64,000 nucleotides of DNA. It comes from Anaeramoeba flamelloides. Lineage: Eukaryota; Metamonada; Anaeramoebidae. Under the pieces are notes generated by a model. That model saw only the letters and a program-made list of their open reading frames with translations. It had not been told where the DNA came from and did not search any database. Location of the stretch: the NCBI GenBank assembly GCA_027625915.1, contig JANTQA010000063.1, positions 7,397,501-7,461,500 of the forward strand, read 5' to 3'. A program made the translations under genes and the position numbers. How positions within the stretch are numbered: position 1 is the first letter of the stretch; each line of letters opens with the position of its first letter. This document shows, piece after piece, positions 45,072 to 56,035 of the stretch.

Positions 45072-46115
45072 TTGTTGTTTTTGTATTATTTGTGTGGGTA
45101 AATTTCGTTTTTTTTGGTGGTTTTTGCATTCAAAATTTTGAAAAATCGAATCATTAATTGGGGAGTCAACATCAGGAAACAGTCTTTTTCTTAAATTTGT
45201 TCCTTGCTCTTCTTTTGTCTGGAATTTATTTTCACAAATATTTAAAATTACTGAATTATCACCACTATTATGATCCAGAAGGATCTTATGGCAATTAATA
45301 TTTTCACCAGTGCCCCTATCATTGTCGTTATCAATACAATTGCCATTGCCATTGCTGTTGTTGATAATCTTGTGATCAAGTTTCCTTTGGAGACTGGATT
45401 GGTAATATTGATGATACTTTTCTTTTTGTTGGATTCCTATGTTTATCTTTGCATTGTTTTTGGTCTTCTTTCCATCGTTTGGTTTATGTAATAAAGATTT
45501 TGTTCTTTGAATTTTTTGTTTTTTTGTTAATCGTTTGATTTGTGTTTTTTTGATTGTAGTTTTTGGTGGTTTTGATTGTACATTATAATTTGTTTTCGTT
45601 TTTGCCTTTTCTTTTATTTTTGTTTTTGTTTCGATTTTTGTATGTATTGTTGTCTTTGTTTCAATTTTTGTTTTTGTTTTTTCCTGTGTTCTTTTTTTTT
45701 GTGTCTGTGTGACTGTTGTTTTTTTTCGGATTTTTTTTTTTCTTACAAGCCCTTCTTTTGTTTTTTGCCCAAAAACCAGCCACTCTCTGTTATAATTTGA
45801 AACATTATATAGCCCAAAAGTGCTTTTGAAAAAGGTTGCAAGTCCTCTTTGGATCGATTTCTTGGGCTTTTTCAGGATGTGTACAAGATCGTTTAAACAG
45901 GCACGTTTAATACGAACGCGATCAGGTTTTTCAAGTTTTGTTCCATTGGCGCAGGAAGCGGGGCTTTGTAAATGCCCAAGCTGGAGCCCATGGATTGCAT
46001 GTGGATACCATTTTAACAAGAATTCTAATCGATCACGGAAAGATCCTGCATCGCGTGAACGCGTTCCTTTTTTGCGGCTAGTTGCTGACACTGTGGAAAT
46101 ATTTAACTGATCCAT
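44664..46115 (-). CDS. Lys/Thr-rich and Gln-rich protein of unknown function
   Basis: I do not recognise this 483-residue, intronless protein. Residues 1-125 look like a folded basic domain: DRLEFLLKWYPHAIHGLQLG, SPASCANGTKLEKPDRVRIK, LNDLVHILKKPKKSIQRGL, then FGLYNVSNYNREWLVFGQ. Next comes a long K/T-rich, highly charged low-complexity stretch, then N- and Q-rich segments. A near-pure polyglutamine run (about residues 346-358) is encoded by mixed CAG/CAA. A short acidic, aromatic C-terminus ends FENFFDFL. The layout (small basic domain plus Q/N-rich tail) is typical of protist transcription factors, so nuclear DNA binding is a guess. The ATG at 46115 is used because the frame upstream (to 46202) contains no ATG. 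The antisense frames overlapping it are shadows of its K/T and Q repeats. Confidence 0.8.
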
Positions 46116-48602
46116 ACCTTGTTTTGGTTTTTTTTTTTTTTTTGAATTGTTCTCGGCGACTGTTGGTGAAATGTTGAAAAAAAGAATGGGTAAAGTTTCC
46201 AATTAGTTTGGCTGTAAAGTGGTTTGTTTGGAGAAATAAAAGAAAATTAATGTCGGTAAGATCAAAAAGAAAACAAAAATTAAATAGTTTGAAAAAAAAA
46301 AATAAACAAAAAAATTCTTGTGAAACCCCAAAAAAAAAAAATTTGAGTAAGTTAGAAAAGATCTCAAGTCAACACGAGAAAAAGGAAGTGTTTTGGAGAA
46401 ACAATTTATTTTTCATTTTTTTTTGTTCTTGTGATAAACCAAGGGTAACACCATTTGTTGAAACATAGTATTTTGGTTCAAGCCATAAATTAAGTGTTAT
46501 TTTCAAGTGGATCAACTGCTAAATTTTTATTTTTTTTTAATTTTATTTGAAAAGTAATTTGGATTATTCTCGAGTCCAAAACAATCCAAAATTTTGATTT
46601 AAGTCTTTGTATTTTTGCAAGATAATTTCCAACAAAATTCTCACAAATTGATTTTGATTTCAAGACATCTATTTTACCACAAAAAAATTAACAAAAAGGA
46701 AAAAAGAAAAAAACTCAAAATTAACTTGAAAACACACAAAATTGAGGTCTGTTCATGAAATCGAATGAAAGGTTAAAAAACTCATAAAATTTTGATTTTT
46801 TAAAGTATTCTCAAAATTAATTTCGACACCCAATCCCAAAAAAATGACTGGTTAACAAAAAAGACATTGTTCATAAATTTTGAGAAAGAAGTCTAAAAAA
46901 AAAAATTATGTGGAATGTTCAAGTGTTTGGTGAATAAAAAAAAGAAAACGTTTGAGTTAAGTTAATAAAAGATATTTTAGGGGGGGTGGGTTTTACAAAC
47001 AATTTAATTTTTAAAATTTTTGAACAGTTTAAATTAATATTTCATTTTTTCAAATAGAAAAAATTTTCAACTTTTTTTATTTTGAGAGTTTGTTGAAAAA
47101 TTGTTATGTTTAATAGTCTATTTTTCTTTTTGAAGAATTCTCAATTCATAAAAATAAATTTTATGATCTCATTTCGTAAAACTTTTTCAATATTGAGGTA
47201 GATTCATTCCATTAAGCTGATAGAGCTAATTCTCATTGAGTAAAGTTTTTAATAAAAATAAGAAAAGTAAGAGAATAGTTTCCATAAGTGTAAAACAAAA
47301 TACTGTTTTTTACTTTATTAATGAAAAGATTAAAACAATGTGTGAGAGGTGTTTTCGTTTCAGAGACAGGGTTGAGATTTTTTTGATGAAAAAAAGTAAC
47401 AATTTAGCAATTCAAATAAAGTTATTTTTTTTTTTTCAAAAAAATTGATTAATAAGCACAAAGTAAAGATAGATCAAGAATTTTGGTTTTATTGATTCCA
47501 TTAATTGTTTTAATTTTTAAAAAAAATTATTTCAATTTTTTCTGAAATGTGAAAAAAAAAATTAACATTCTTTGATAGAAGGTGGTTTTTGATCGTTTTC
47601 AAAGACATGTCTCCACTCGCATTTTTCGAATTATTTTGAGAAAAATTTTTTAATAGGATAACATTTTACAACATAAAATTCTTCAAAAAACATTTTGATG
47701 TGTAGTAAAGACAATTTAATAAAAATGGAATTAAGATCTTTTAAAAAAAATTTTTTTCAACTCTCTCTTAAATCACTTTTAACTTTTGGAATTTCTCAAA
47801 TTTTGTTGAAGACGAATAATCTTAAAACGTTGAATAAGTGAAGAACATAACGTGTTTGGAAAAAAATTTTTCAAAAAGATGTTGATCTTTAAAAATAGTC
47901 TTGAGAAATGATCATAAAAAATTTAGTTATTTTGGGAGTAAATTCGAAGTGACTGGCAAACGAATTTCCAATGTTTGTAGTCATTTTTGGGTACGGGAAA
48001 TTTTATTTTTTAAATAAGAAGTAAATTTTAAAAATTCTGGAATTTTGTTAATTTTAAAATTATTTTTCCAAAATAACCTTTCTTGATCTCTGATTCAACT
48101 TTTGAAAAATCTGTATCAGTATCAAATTTTGAAATAGAAAAAATTCATGGAAGAATTGGAAAGACTGAAACATTTATTTTGAATTAAATACCAATTTCAC
48201 CAAAATACTTTGTAAGATTTTTAGTTTCATCTTACTTCATCAAGGGTATCAAACCAAGCAATTTTGAGGATTTGTGTTTTCAATTTTTGGGATGCTTAAC
48301 AAACCAAAAACTTGGAGGTCAATAGTAGTCTTTGAAATTTAAATTAGTGAAATTTTGCCAGAACTTGTGACCTTTTTTCATTTCAAAAATTTTCGCTTCG
48401 GTTGGGATTCTTTGTCATACCCAATATATGGAATCTGTTTCAATAAAAAGTGTCAAACTTGCCAAACAAAGAAACATAGATCACAAATTTGAGTCTATTT
48501 TGTTGAAATCTCAAATGAAAATGAAGTGAAAATTTTTTCACATTTTGCGTTTCTAAAAAGAATAAAAAAAATAATCAAATTTTTTTAAAAAGGATATAGA
48601 GC
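46116..48602. other. Gene-free stretch upstream of the Q-rich gene
   Basis: The first ~90 bases keep the upstream gene's frame open without an ATG and are probably 5' UTR. Frames at 46208-46468 and 47236-47448 are lysine/phenylalanine-rich by composition only, and the former opens with TTG. Confidence 0.5.
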
Positions 48603-49085
48603 AGTGAAAAAAATACCGGACATGAAAAAAAATCCCGGATAAGATTATTAATTGTGAATATTAGTAAAATTATTCTGTAATTTCATTTATTTACAATCAA
48701 ATTCCTTTTTTTAAGAATCGAACTTTTTCAATTATAACTCCCCCACTTATTAGAATGACGATTAATGAAATCACACTTGTTCAAAACACCATTCAATAAA
48801 TCAAAAAACAAGAAGAAAAATTATCATTTTCCAAACTCTAGTAAACCTTAATTAAACTCGATTGTTTTTCAAAAAAAGTTGATCAACATTAGGCTATCAA
48901 ACAATTACTCGAGTATTCTAGAGACACCTTAATTTGATGAACTTTGGGCGGGTTTATTACTAATCTCATAAAAAAATTAGTTATTTATAATAAGGATTTC
49001 ATTGAAATTAGACAAAAATTTTACTAATACTCGTAATTAAAAAATCTTTTACAGGATTTTTTTCATGTACGGTATTTTTTTACCT
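48603..49085 (-). mobile_element. ~480 bp MITE (CCCGACCTGAAAATAATCCC family), copy 2
   Basis: The ends AAAAAAATACCGGACATG and the inverse of AAAAAAATACCGTACATG pair over about 45 bp. The interior runs as the reverse complement of 22790-23280. The end symmetry is clearer here than in copy 1. Confidence 0.75.
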
Positions 49086-49262
49086 ACTATAATACATTTT
49101 TTCGATTTGTAAAGATTTTTTTCATAATAGAAAGCAAAACTTGAAACCATTTAACAGACAAATAACCCAATTACCCAGCGACTTATAACCTTTCTAATTG
49201 GGAAAGTGTGACCGTTTTTGAAATTTTTGGGTTGTTTAGTTTTGGTACTATCTTCATTTTAA

Positions 49263-49437
49263 TACTGGTATTTGAATTAAAAACGGTAAAAATTTTCACT
49301 TTCTTTTCAATTTCCTTTTTCAAGAAAGATCAAAGCCATAAAATACAACTTACTTTTTTGAGAAATTCTAATTTAGCAAAGAAAAATATGGAAAAGGAAG
49401 TGAAAATTTTTTCCCATTTATTATTCGAATGCCAGTA
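49263..49437. mobile_element. 175 bp hairpin MITE (ACTGGTATTTGAATT family), copy 2
   Basis: Starts TACTGGTATTTGAATT and ends ATTCGAATGCCAGTA. The arms pair for about 50 bp, including TTTTCACTTTC / GGAAGTGAAAA. TA lies at both limits. A frame at 49208-49438 is produced by the element. Confidence 0.8.
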
Positions 49438-50479
49438 AAATCAAGAAAAATTCTTTTTTTTTTCAAAATCTTTTAGTGAAGCTTTGAAACAGATAGTGCA
49501 AGTGATTTGTACTTTTTTCGTTTTCCTCCAATTTTAATCCCAGAAACAAGGTAAAAAAAAAAAGATCTTATTGTGAAAGGAAAGAAATGCATAATTTAAT
49601 TTGATTTGTTTTGTTGTGTTAGTTGCTTTGAAAACTTTTTGGTGATTGGAAAGAAACTAAAAAACGTTATGTTTTTTCATTTTTTTGCAAAACAAAAAGA
49701 ATTTCAAGCAAATTGTTTGTAATAAAAAAGAAAAAGAAAATGTTAAAAGAAAAAGAAAAAGAAAAAAACAAAAAAGGATTAAAACCAAAATAAAAATAAA
49801 GATTACCAAACTTAATTGTGAAAGAGGTACTCATTTTAAAATTTCCAATTGAGATAACAAAGAAATTGTCGTAACATATTTACAAAAAATATTTGATCAT
49901 TTTTCAATCACAAAAGAGCACATGGACCATTTGTGTTTAATTTTACAATTTCTACTTTTGTTTGATGAAAAAAAAGTAGGTAAAAAAAAGTTAAAAAAAA
50001 AAGTAAATTGAATAAAAATAAAAGTTCTTAAAATTACACCCTAAAAAATTTATAAATGTACAATTCAAGAAAATATTGTAGGTTTACTCAAATCAGGCCA
50101 ATTTTTTGCTTAAAAACAGTGAATAAAAAAATAATCACAAAATAAAAAATCTTTTAATTTTTGCAAATTGTTTTGTTTTTTCGGAGTCACTATAAAATTT
50201 GAAACTTGATAAAATCTTCTTTGAAAAATCGAGTCGAAGAATTTAGGCAGGACAACTTATTCTAAATTAGTTTGAATTAATCTTTTATTCTAATTTTGAA
50301 TAATCAAGATTATGAGAATTAATCTGAGAAGAATTTAAATTCTCAATTTTGTATTTAATTATTTATTTTTTCTTTTATTAGTAGATCTTAGTTTTCATTA
50401 TATATAATTTTTACAATTAAAAATCTTTACAAACCTTTTTTACCCAATAGTAATATAATATTAAGGATTTCAATTCAAC

Positions 50480-50765
50480 AACAATATTTCTGATACGATC
50501 TTTTGAAGGGATTATTCTTTTATTGATCTATTATATAAAATTTGTTGAAAAAATTTAACTATTTTTGAAATCTCCAAAACCACAAATTTAATTTGGATAA
50601 TAAATTATTAGCAAATTGTTTTTATGGATTTGATTGAGAATTATTATAGTGGGTTGTTTTTTATTTAATTTATTTATTCTTTTCGATTTGACTATCCATT
50701 TTAAGGTTCTATTAAAGTTTCCAATTAAAAAACTCTTTTTAACTTTTTTTCCCAAATAGTTGTAG
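50480..50765 (+). mobile_element. MITE (ACCATTGTGG family), partial copy
   Basis: GATACGATCTTTTGAAGGGA, ATCTCCAAAACCACAA and GTTCTATTAAAGTTTCCAAT are shared with 17435-17843. The right inverted end is eroded and the left end is missing. Confidence 0.6.
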
Positions 50766-50856
50766 CAAAAATAAGAATTTTCATTTGATCGAAGGAATTG
50801 AGTTCTCTCAATAAAACGACATTTGACTTAAAATTAATTTTAGTGAGGAATAAAGG

Positions 50857-51448
50857 TAAGCTATTTCCAATCAGGGGGTGAATATTTTTTTAAAACTTTT
50901 TTATTAAACCCAATCCGATCGAAAACCATTTAAATATACAAAATTGGTATGGAAAATTTATTGATTTTTGATAATAATTTAATTTTTTTGTTAATATGTT
51001 ATTATTTTAATAAAATATATTAAATTTTCTGATCTTAATTTTATCCCATCATTTTTTGTGGTGAAAATTGGTGATTGTTATTTTCATTTTGATCAGTAAA
51101 AATCGTTTACATAAATTTTTTGAGTCTCGATAAATTTTCCAATCGAATTAAAACATATAACTTCATTTGATTGTTTAAAAAATAATTTTTTCTTTGCCAT
51201 ATTTCGATTTTTTATTAATTTTGGTTCTACCATGTTTTATCCATAAAATAGTTTTTTTTTTTTTTTTTTCATTTTTTGAAATATTTCAAAAAAAATAATT
51301 TGAAATGAAGAACATAGCCATTGCTTTGCCAAGCATTAATATTTGACTTAATTTATTATTATCAATTAACAAATACCTCCACTAACAAAGAAGAATTTTT
51401 ATGATATGTTAAAAAAAAAAAATAAATGCCACTGTTTTTCGAACATAT
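50857..51448 (+). mobile_element. ~590 bp MITE (AAGCTATTTCC family), sixth copy
   Basis: Starts TAAGCTATTTCCAATCAGGG. The interior GATTTTTGATAATAATTTAA and CTCCACTAACAAAGAAG align with 29046-29639. The right end GCCACTGTTTTTCGAACATA is diverged. Confidence 0.65.
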
Positions 51449-51587
51449 CTTCTCATAGTATTTGAAAATTAACTAAGAAAACAATTACACTTGCGTGTCC
51501 TTGTTTTGACATAAAGAGATAGTTCAAAAACGTATAGGTTATGTTTTATGATCCCAGTTTAATTCATTTGTTTGATTATTGTTTTTG

Positions 51588-51590
<3 letters not shown>

Positions 51591-51624
<34 letters not shown>
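51591..51624. repeat. (TA)n microsatellite
   Basis: About 17 TA units followed by CGGTGATTGTCTTGG. A second array of similar length lies at about 52485-52513. Confidence 0.95.
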
Positions 51625-51625
<1 letters not shown>

Positions 51626-52481
51626 GGTGATTGTCTTGGTTGAGATTAGATGAAAAGGTTACTCTATATATTAAGGATTCCGGAATTCAAAAAATAAGAT
51701 AACCAGTTGAAAATTTTGTAACTGTTAAATTCGAAATACCAGTAACAGTTTATTCTTTGAACTTGATTTATTTCTTCTTTTACTTGAATTTAGTTTTTTG
51801 TTAAAATCAGGTTTCCAATTTAAAAAAACTATTTTTTAAACTTTTTTCACACATGATCAAAAATAATATGAAATTTTCTTTTATGGATAAATATTATTTT
51901 TTTTTCCTCAAAAGTAACCTAGTGCTTATTTACTCAGGATGGAGATTAAATTTGAGAAATAAAACTGATTTTTCAATTTAAAGAAATTTTTTATTATTTC
52001 AAAAAAAAAGAAATTGTTTCTAAATAAAAATTCTTGTAAATAGATAGAAATCTTTTTTGATTTGGAGTTTTGGATCGAAAAATAAAATTAAAAATTTTCA
52101 AATCTTTTTATTTTTATAAAAACCCAGTTTAAGTAATTTTTAAGAGTTTTTATGGGTAAAAAAACATCCGGGTTTATTTATTTTTTTTTATCGAGAGAAA
52201 ATCCCTGCAAATGATATTATAATTATTTTAAATAGATATATTAATTATTCTTCTTCTTCTCTATATTTATTTTGATGAAATTTTCTTTAATTACTCTTAG
52301 TTAAAAAGGGATGGGAATTATCCACATCATGTATTCAAAGGGGATATACATATATAATATAAATATAATCAGTACTATTTAAAAAAGTACACGATCTATA
52401 ATTAAAAAACTGGTAAAATGTTTAGATTTAATTCAATTTAAAAATACAATAAAAATTAATCAAATGGTTTTTCCTTAAATA

Positions 52482-52518
<37 letters not shown>

Positions 52519-53922
52519 GATTTTTTTCAATCCCAGAGTCTATTATAAATTATTTATAAATAAAATAAATGTTCAACTTTTCTCAATGTTGCAAGTTTAT
52601 GTAGGCAACTTTTATTAAATAAAAGGAGTAATTTTTTCAATTTTATTAATATTTTTTTTTTTATTATTATAATCATTAAATTAGTTTAATTTTATTCATT
52701 TGATAATATATCCATTCTAGATATAATAATTAAAAAATACAAGTCGATTTTAATCTTTAGGTTATTAAAAAACAACAAAAATAATTAATTTTTTCTTATA
52801 TTATTAATATTGGGAAATATTTACATTTAAAAAATTCTACTTTTAATTTTGAGTTGTATTTTCAAGGTTTTTATAAAGATTTTTTGAGATATTTTTAAAT
52901 TTTCTAATTTATGATTATTTATCATATTTTTTAAATAAAAAGAAAAAAAATGATTATAAGGTTATTGTATGAAGTCATTATATTTTTTTCAACTTTGAAA
53001 TAATTAATTGTATTTTTTTTTTTTTTCAAATAAAGTAGATTATTAAAACTGGGTTATTCATGAACATGTGTGTTTTAAAGAAAAAGTCGGTTTTATATAT
53101 TTCATTCACGAGCCATAATATTTGTTTCATTTTCAAAGATAATATTTTTTTTGAAATAATTCAAAAAATATCTTGTATTTTTTAACTTTTCGAAAATTAA
53201 TAAAACAATCACACTTTTAAAATTAATAGTTTGTTTCAGAAAATATCTTTGAAAGTAATTTTGGTAAAATGGGAATTTTTTTTTAACTTGTTTATCAATT
53301 TCGAAATGTATATTTTTTAATTTGTTAAAAAGTTTAAGAGAATATTTATATATATATATATATTTAATCGTCCCCAATGAGTTCTGGGATTTAAGGGTTA
53401 AAGATAATTATAAGTATATTTTTATTTGGAAAGATAAATGGAAATTGTGTTCAATTTCATATACAAATAACAATGATTTAATAGATAATTTCTGAAATTT
53501 GTATTTATTAATGAGATAAAAATTATAAATGGGGTAAAAAAATGTTAATCATTTTTTTTTTAAATTTTGATTATGAGTAAATTTCAAATTACACACATTA
53601 TAAAGTGATATTTAGTGTACTTTTTGATTTTTTGATTTCATTTTTTAGATTTTTAGTACACTACTAATTTACAATTTTTAAAAGAAGAAAAAACATCAAG
53701 TTTTAAAAAAACAAGAATTAATAAACAGTAGGTTATTTATAAAATAATCCAAAAAATCAGTTGATAGTTATTTTTATTGATACATGATATTTTTGTTTAT
53801 ACAATCTTGATTTGGTACGTGCTTTATACCCAATTTTATTATATTTGGTATACTTAAAATAATAGAAAGTGGGGTACTGAAATTGTATCGATTTTTTTTT
53901 TAATAATGTTGGTAGTTTTAAA
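51625..53922. other. Gene-free AT-rich stretch
   Basis: A (TA)n array lies near 52485-52513 and a short AT run near 53346-53363. No gene or known repeat was recognised elsewhere. Confidence 0.5.
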
Positions 53923-54121
53923 TACAGTCAGTTCCACTTTTAAGGCTTAAACTATTAACGAAATTTAAGGTACAAAAAAATCTCAAATTAAGGCACAAAA
54001 TTTGGAATTTTTTTTTTTACTATTTATTTTACTAGAATCTGAATTTTGTGCCTTAATTTGAGGTTTTTTTGTGCCTTAAATTTCGTTGAAAGTTTGTACC
54101 TTAAAAGTGGAACTGACTGTA
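53923..54121. mobile_element. 199 bp MITE (CAGTCAGTTCCAC family), copy 2
   Basis: Ends CAGTCAGTTCCACTTTTAAG and its inverse, with TA at both limits. The length is identical to the copy at 30208-30406, with few interior differences. It sits at the left edge of a tandem duplication. Confidence 0.92.
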
Positions 54122-55200
54122 TCTAAACTCCATTTCACTCATAATGGCACAGCCAAAAATGAAAAAGAGACTTTATTTTTTTAAGAACCAAGCAAACTTG
54201 GATTATTCAATAATGAAAGAAATAATAAACTTCTTATTAGATTTAATAATCATAAAAGAAAAGCCTGATCAAACCATTAATTTCAAAAAAAAAAAAAAAA
54301 AATGTTAAAAAAAATTTTGGGCACTTTTCAATTGAAAGTCTCGTGCAAAATTCTCAATTTATTTAGGAAATTAAAATTTTTAACAATAATATTTTTTAAT
54401 TTTAAATGTATGATTTTTAAAAGAACATACAAATCCTAACTTTTCTTAAAGTTAATTTGGAGTTTTAAAACATTTTTTTTTCAAATTTAATTTACAAAAA
54501 AAAATTACAAAATGAGAAAAAATGATTTCGATCTAAAAATTGAAACTTTAACTTGAGAAGAATAATGAATTAAAACCGTGAAATGTATTATATTTCTTCA
54601 ATAAAACTGGGACACTTTGACTTAAAAAGAGTTTATAAGCCCCATTTTACTCAAAGTTGTCCAGCTAAAAACGAAAAAGAGACATTATTTTTACAAGAAT
54701 TATCCCAACTTGGATTGTTTAAAAATATTAAAAATAATAAACTTCATATTAGAGTTAATAATCATAAAAGAAAAGCCTGAACAAACCATACATTTCCAAA
54801 AAAAAATGTTAAAAAAAATTTTGAGTACTTTTAAGTACTTTTAATTGCAACATCTCGTGGATATTTCACAATTTCTTTAGGAAATTAAGATTTTTGACAA
54901 TAATAGTTTTTAATTGTGTATGTATGATTTTTACAAGAACATACAAATCCTAACTTTTCTTAAAGTTAATTTGGAGTTTCAAACATTTTTTTTTACAGAT
55001 TTAACAAAAAAAAATAAAAAAGAAAATTAGAAAAAATAAAAAAAAAAAGGCAAAATACAAAAAAAAAATTACAAAATTAGAATCAATGCTTTCGATCTAA
55101 AAATTAAGATTTTAGTTTGAGATGAATAATGAATTAAACTCGTAGAATATATTCTATTTTTTCAATAAAAATTTCACCTTTTACTGAAAAAGAGTTTATA
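54122..55200. repeat. Tandem direct repeat, period ~512-565 bp
   Basis: Landmarks recur at constant spacing: GAAAAAGAGA at 54161 and 54673, AAGCCTGA at 54261 and 54773, AATCCTAACTTTTCTTAAAG at 54432 and 54946, CGATCTAAAAATT at 54528 and 55093. The second unit carries a 65-codon ATG frame (54583-54780) with SQLGLFKNIKNNKLHIRVNN. The equivalent in unit 1 is interrupted. The origin is unknown. It may descend from a coding fragment of a mobile element. Confidence 0.8.
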
Positions 55201-56001
55201 CGATGGTTACATTTATTTATTTTATAGTTATTTCGGCTTTTCGTTTATAGATTTTATACAAAATTCACAACAGAAAAAAAAAAAAATCGAATCCATTAAA
55301 CAATATTAGGGTTATATTAATATCAATTTTGTAAAAAAAATAAAAAAAATGAGCATCGATCCGTTGTTTTTTAGATCCTTAAATATGATTGAAAATTTTC
55401 CCTTTAAACTAGAACTGGTTGTATTTGTTTATATATATAACCTCTAATATTTAATTTTAATCTAAAAAAAAAAAATTGGTACAATAATATTAGGTTCACA
55501 GTTGTCTATTTCAAATAGAAAAACTCAAATGAAATTAGTTGAAATTGTAACTAAATTGTGATCGATCATTAATTGTTAATAGAATTTCAACAAATTTCCT
55601 TATACATTTTTTTAATAGTGCTAACTTCAATAATTATAACATCACATTATTTTTATTTTGATTTATAGTTACTTATTTTTACTTGTAAGTGATTATTATC
55701 AACGATGAATCGTTAAGAATATTTTTATTCGTCAATTTTTTTTAATTAGTATTGTACAGATAAGTTATTGAAAATAATTTTTTTTTTATAAAAATTGAAA
55801 ATTAGCATTTCAAATAATTTGATTTGAATTTTATATAAGATGGTTTATTCTCCCCTCTTAATAGTTTTAAAATGGTATTTTTTTGAAATGATATCTCAAT
55901 TATATTTTCAACTATGATAAAATAAATTTACTCTTCTTATACAAAATTCATACCGGACTAATATTTTTGATTTAATTAAAGCCTTTTCATACCCCAGAGT
56001 T

Positions 56002-56035
<34 letters not shown>

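Noticed and set aside
44941-45800. Valine-, threonine/alanine- and cysteine/phenylalanine-rich frames overlapping the Q-rich gene
   Set aside because: They are other-frame shadows of its CAG/CAA and K/T codon repeats.
46116-46202. Longer N-terminus for the Q-rich protein
   Set aside because: It opens with TTG, contains no ATG, and reads a lysine run. It is more likely 5' UTR.
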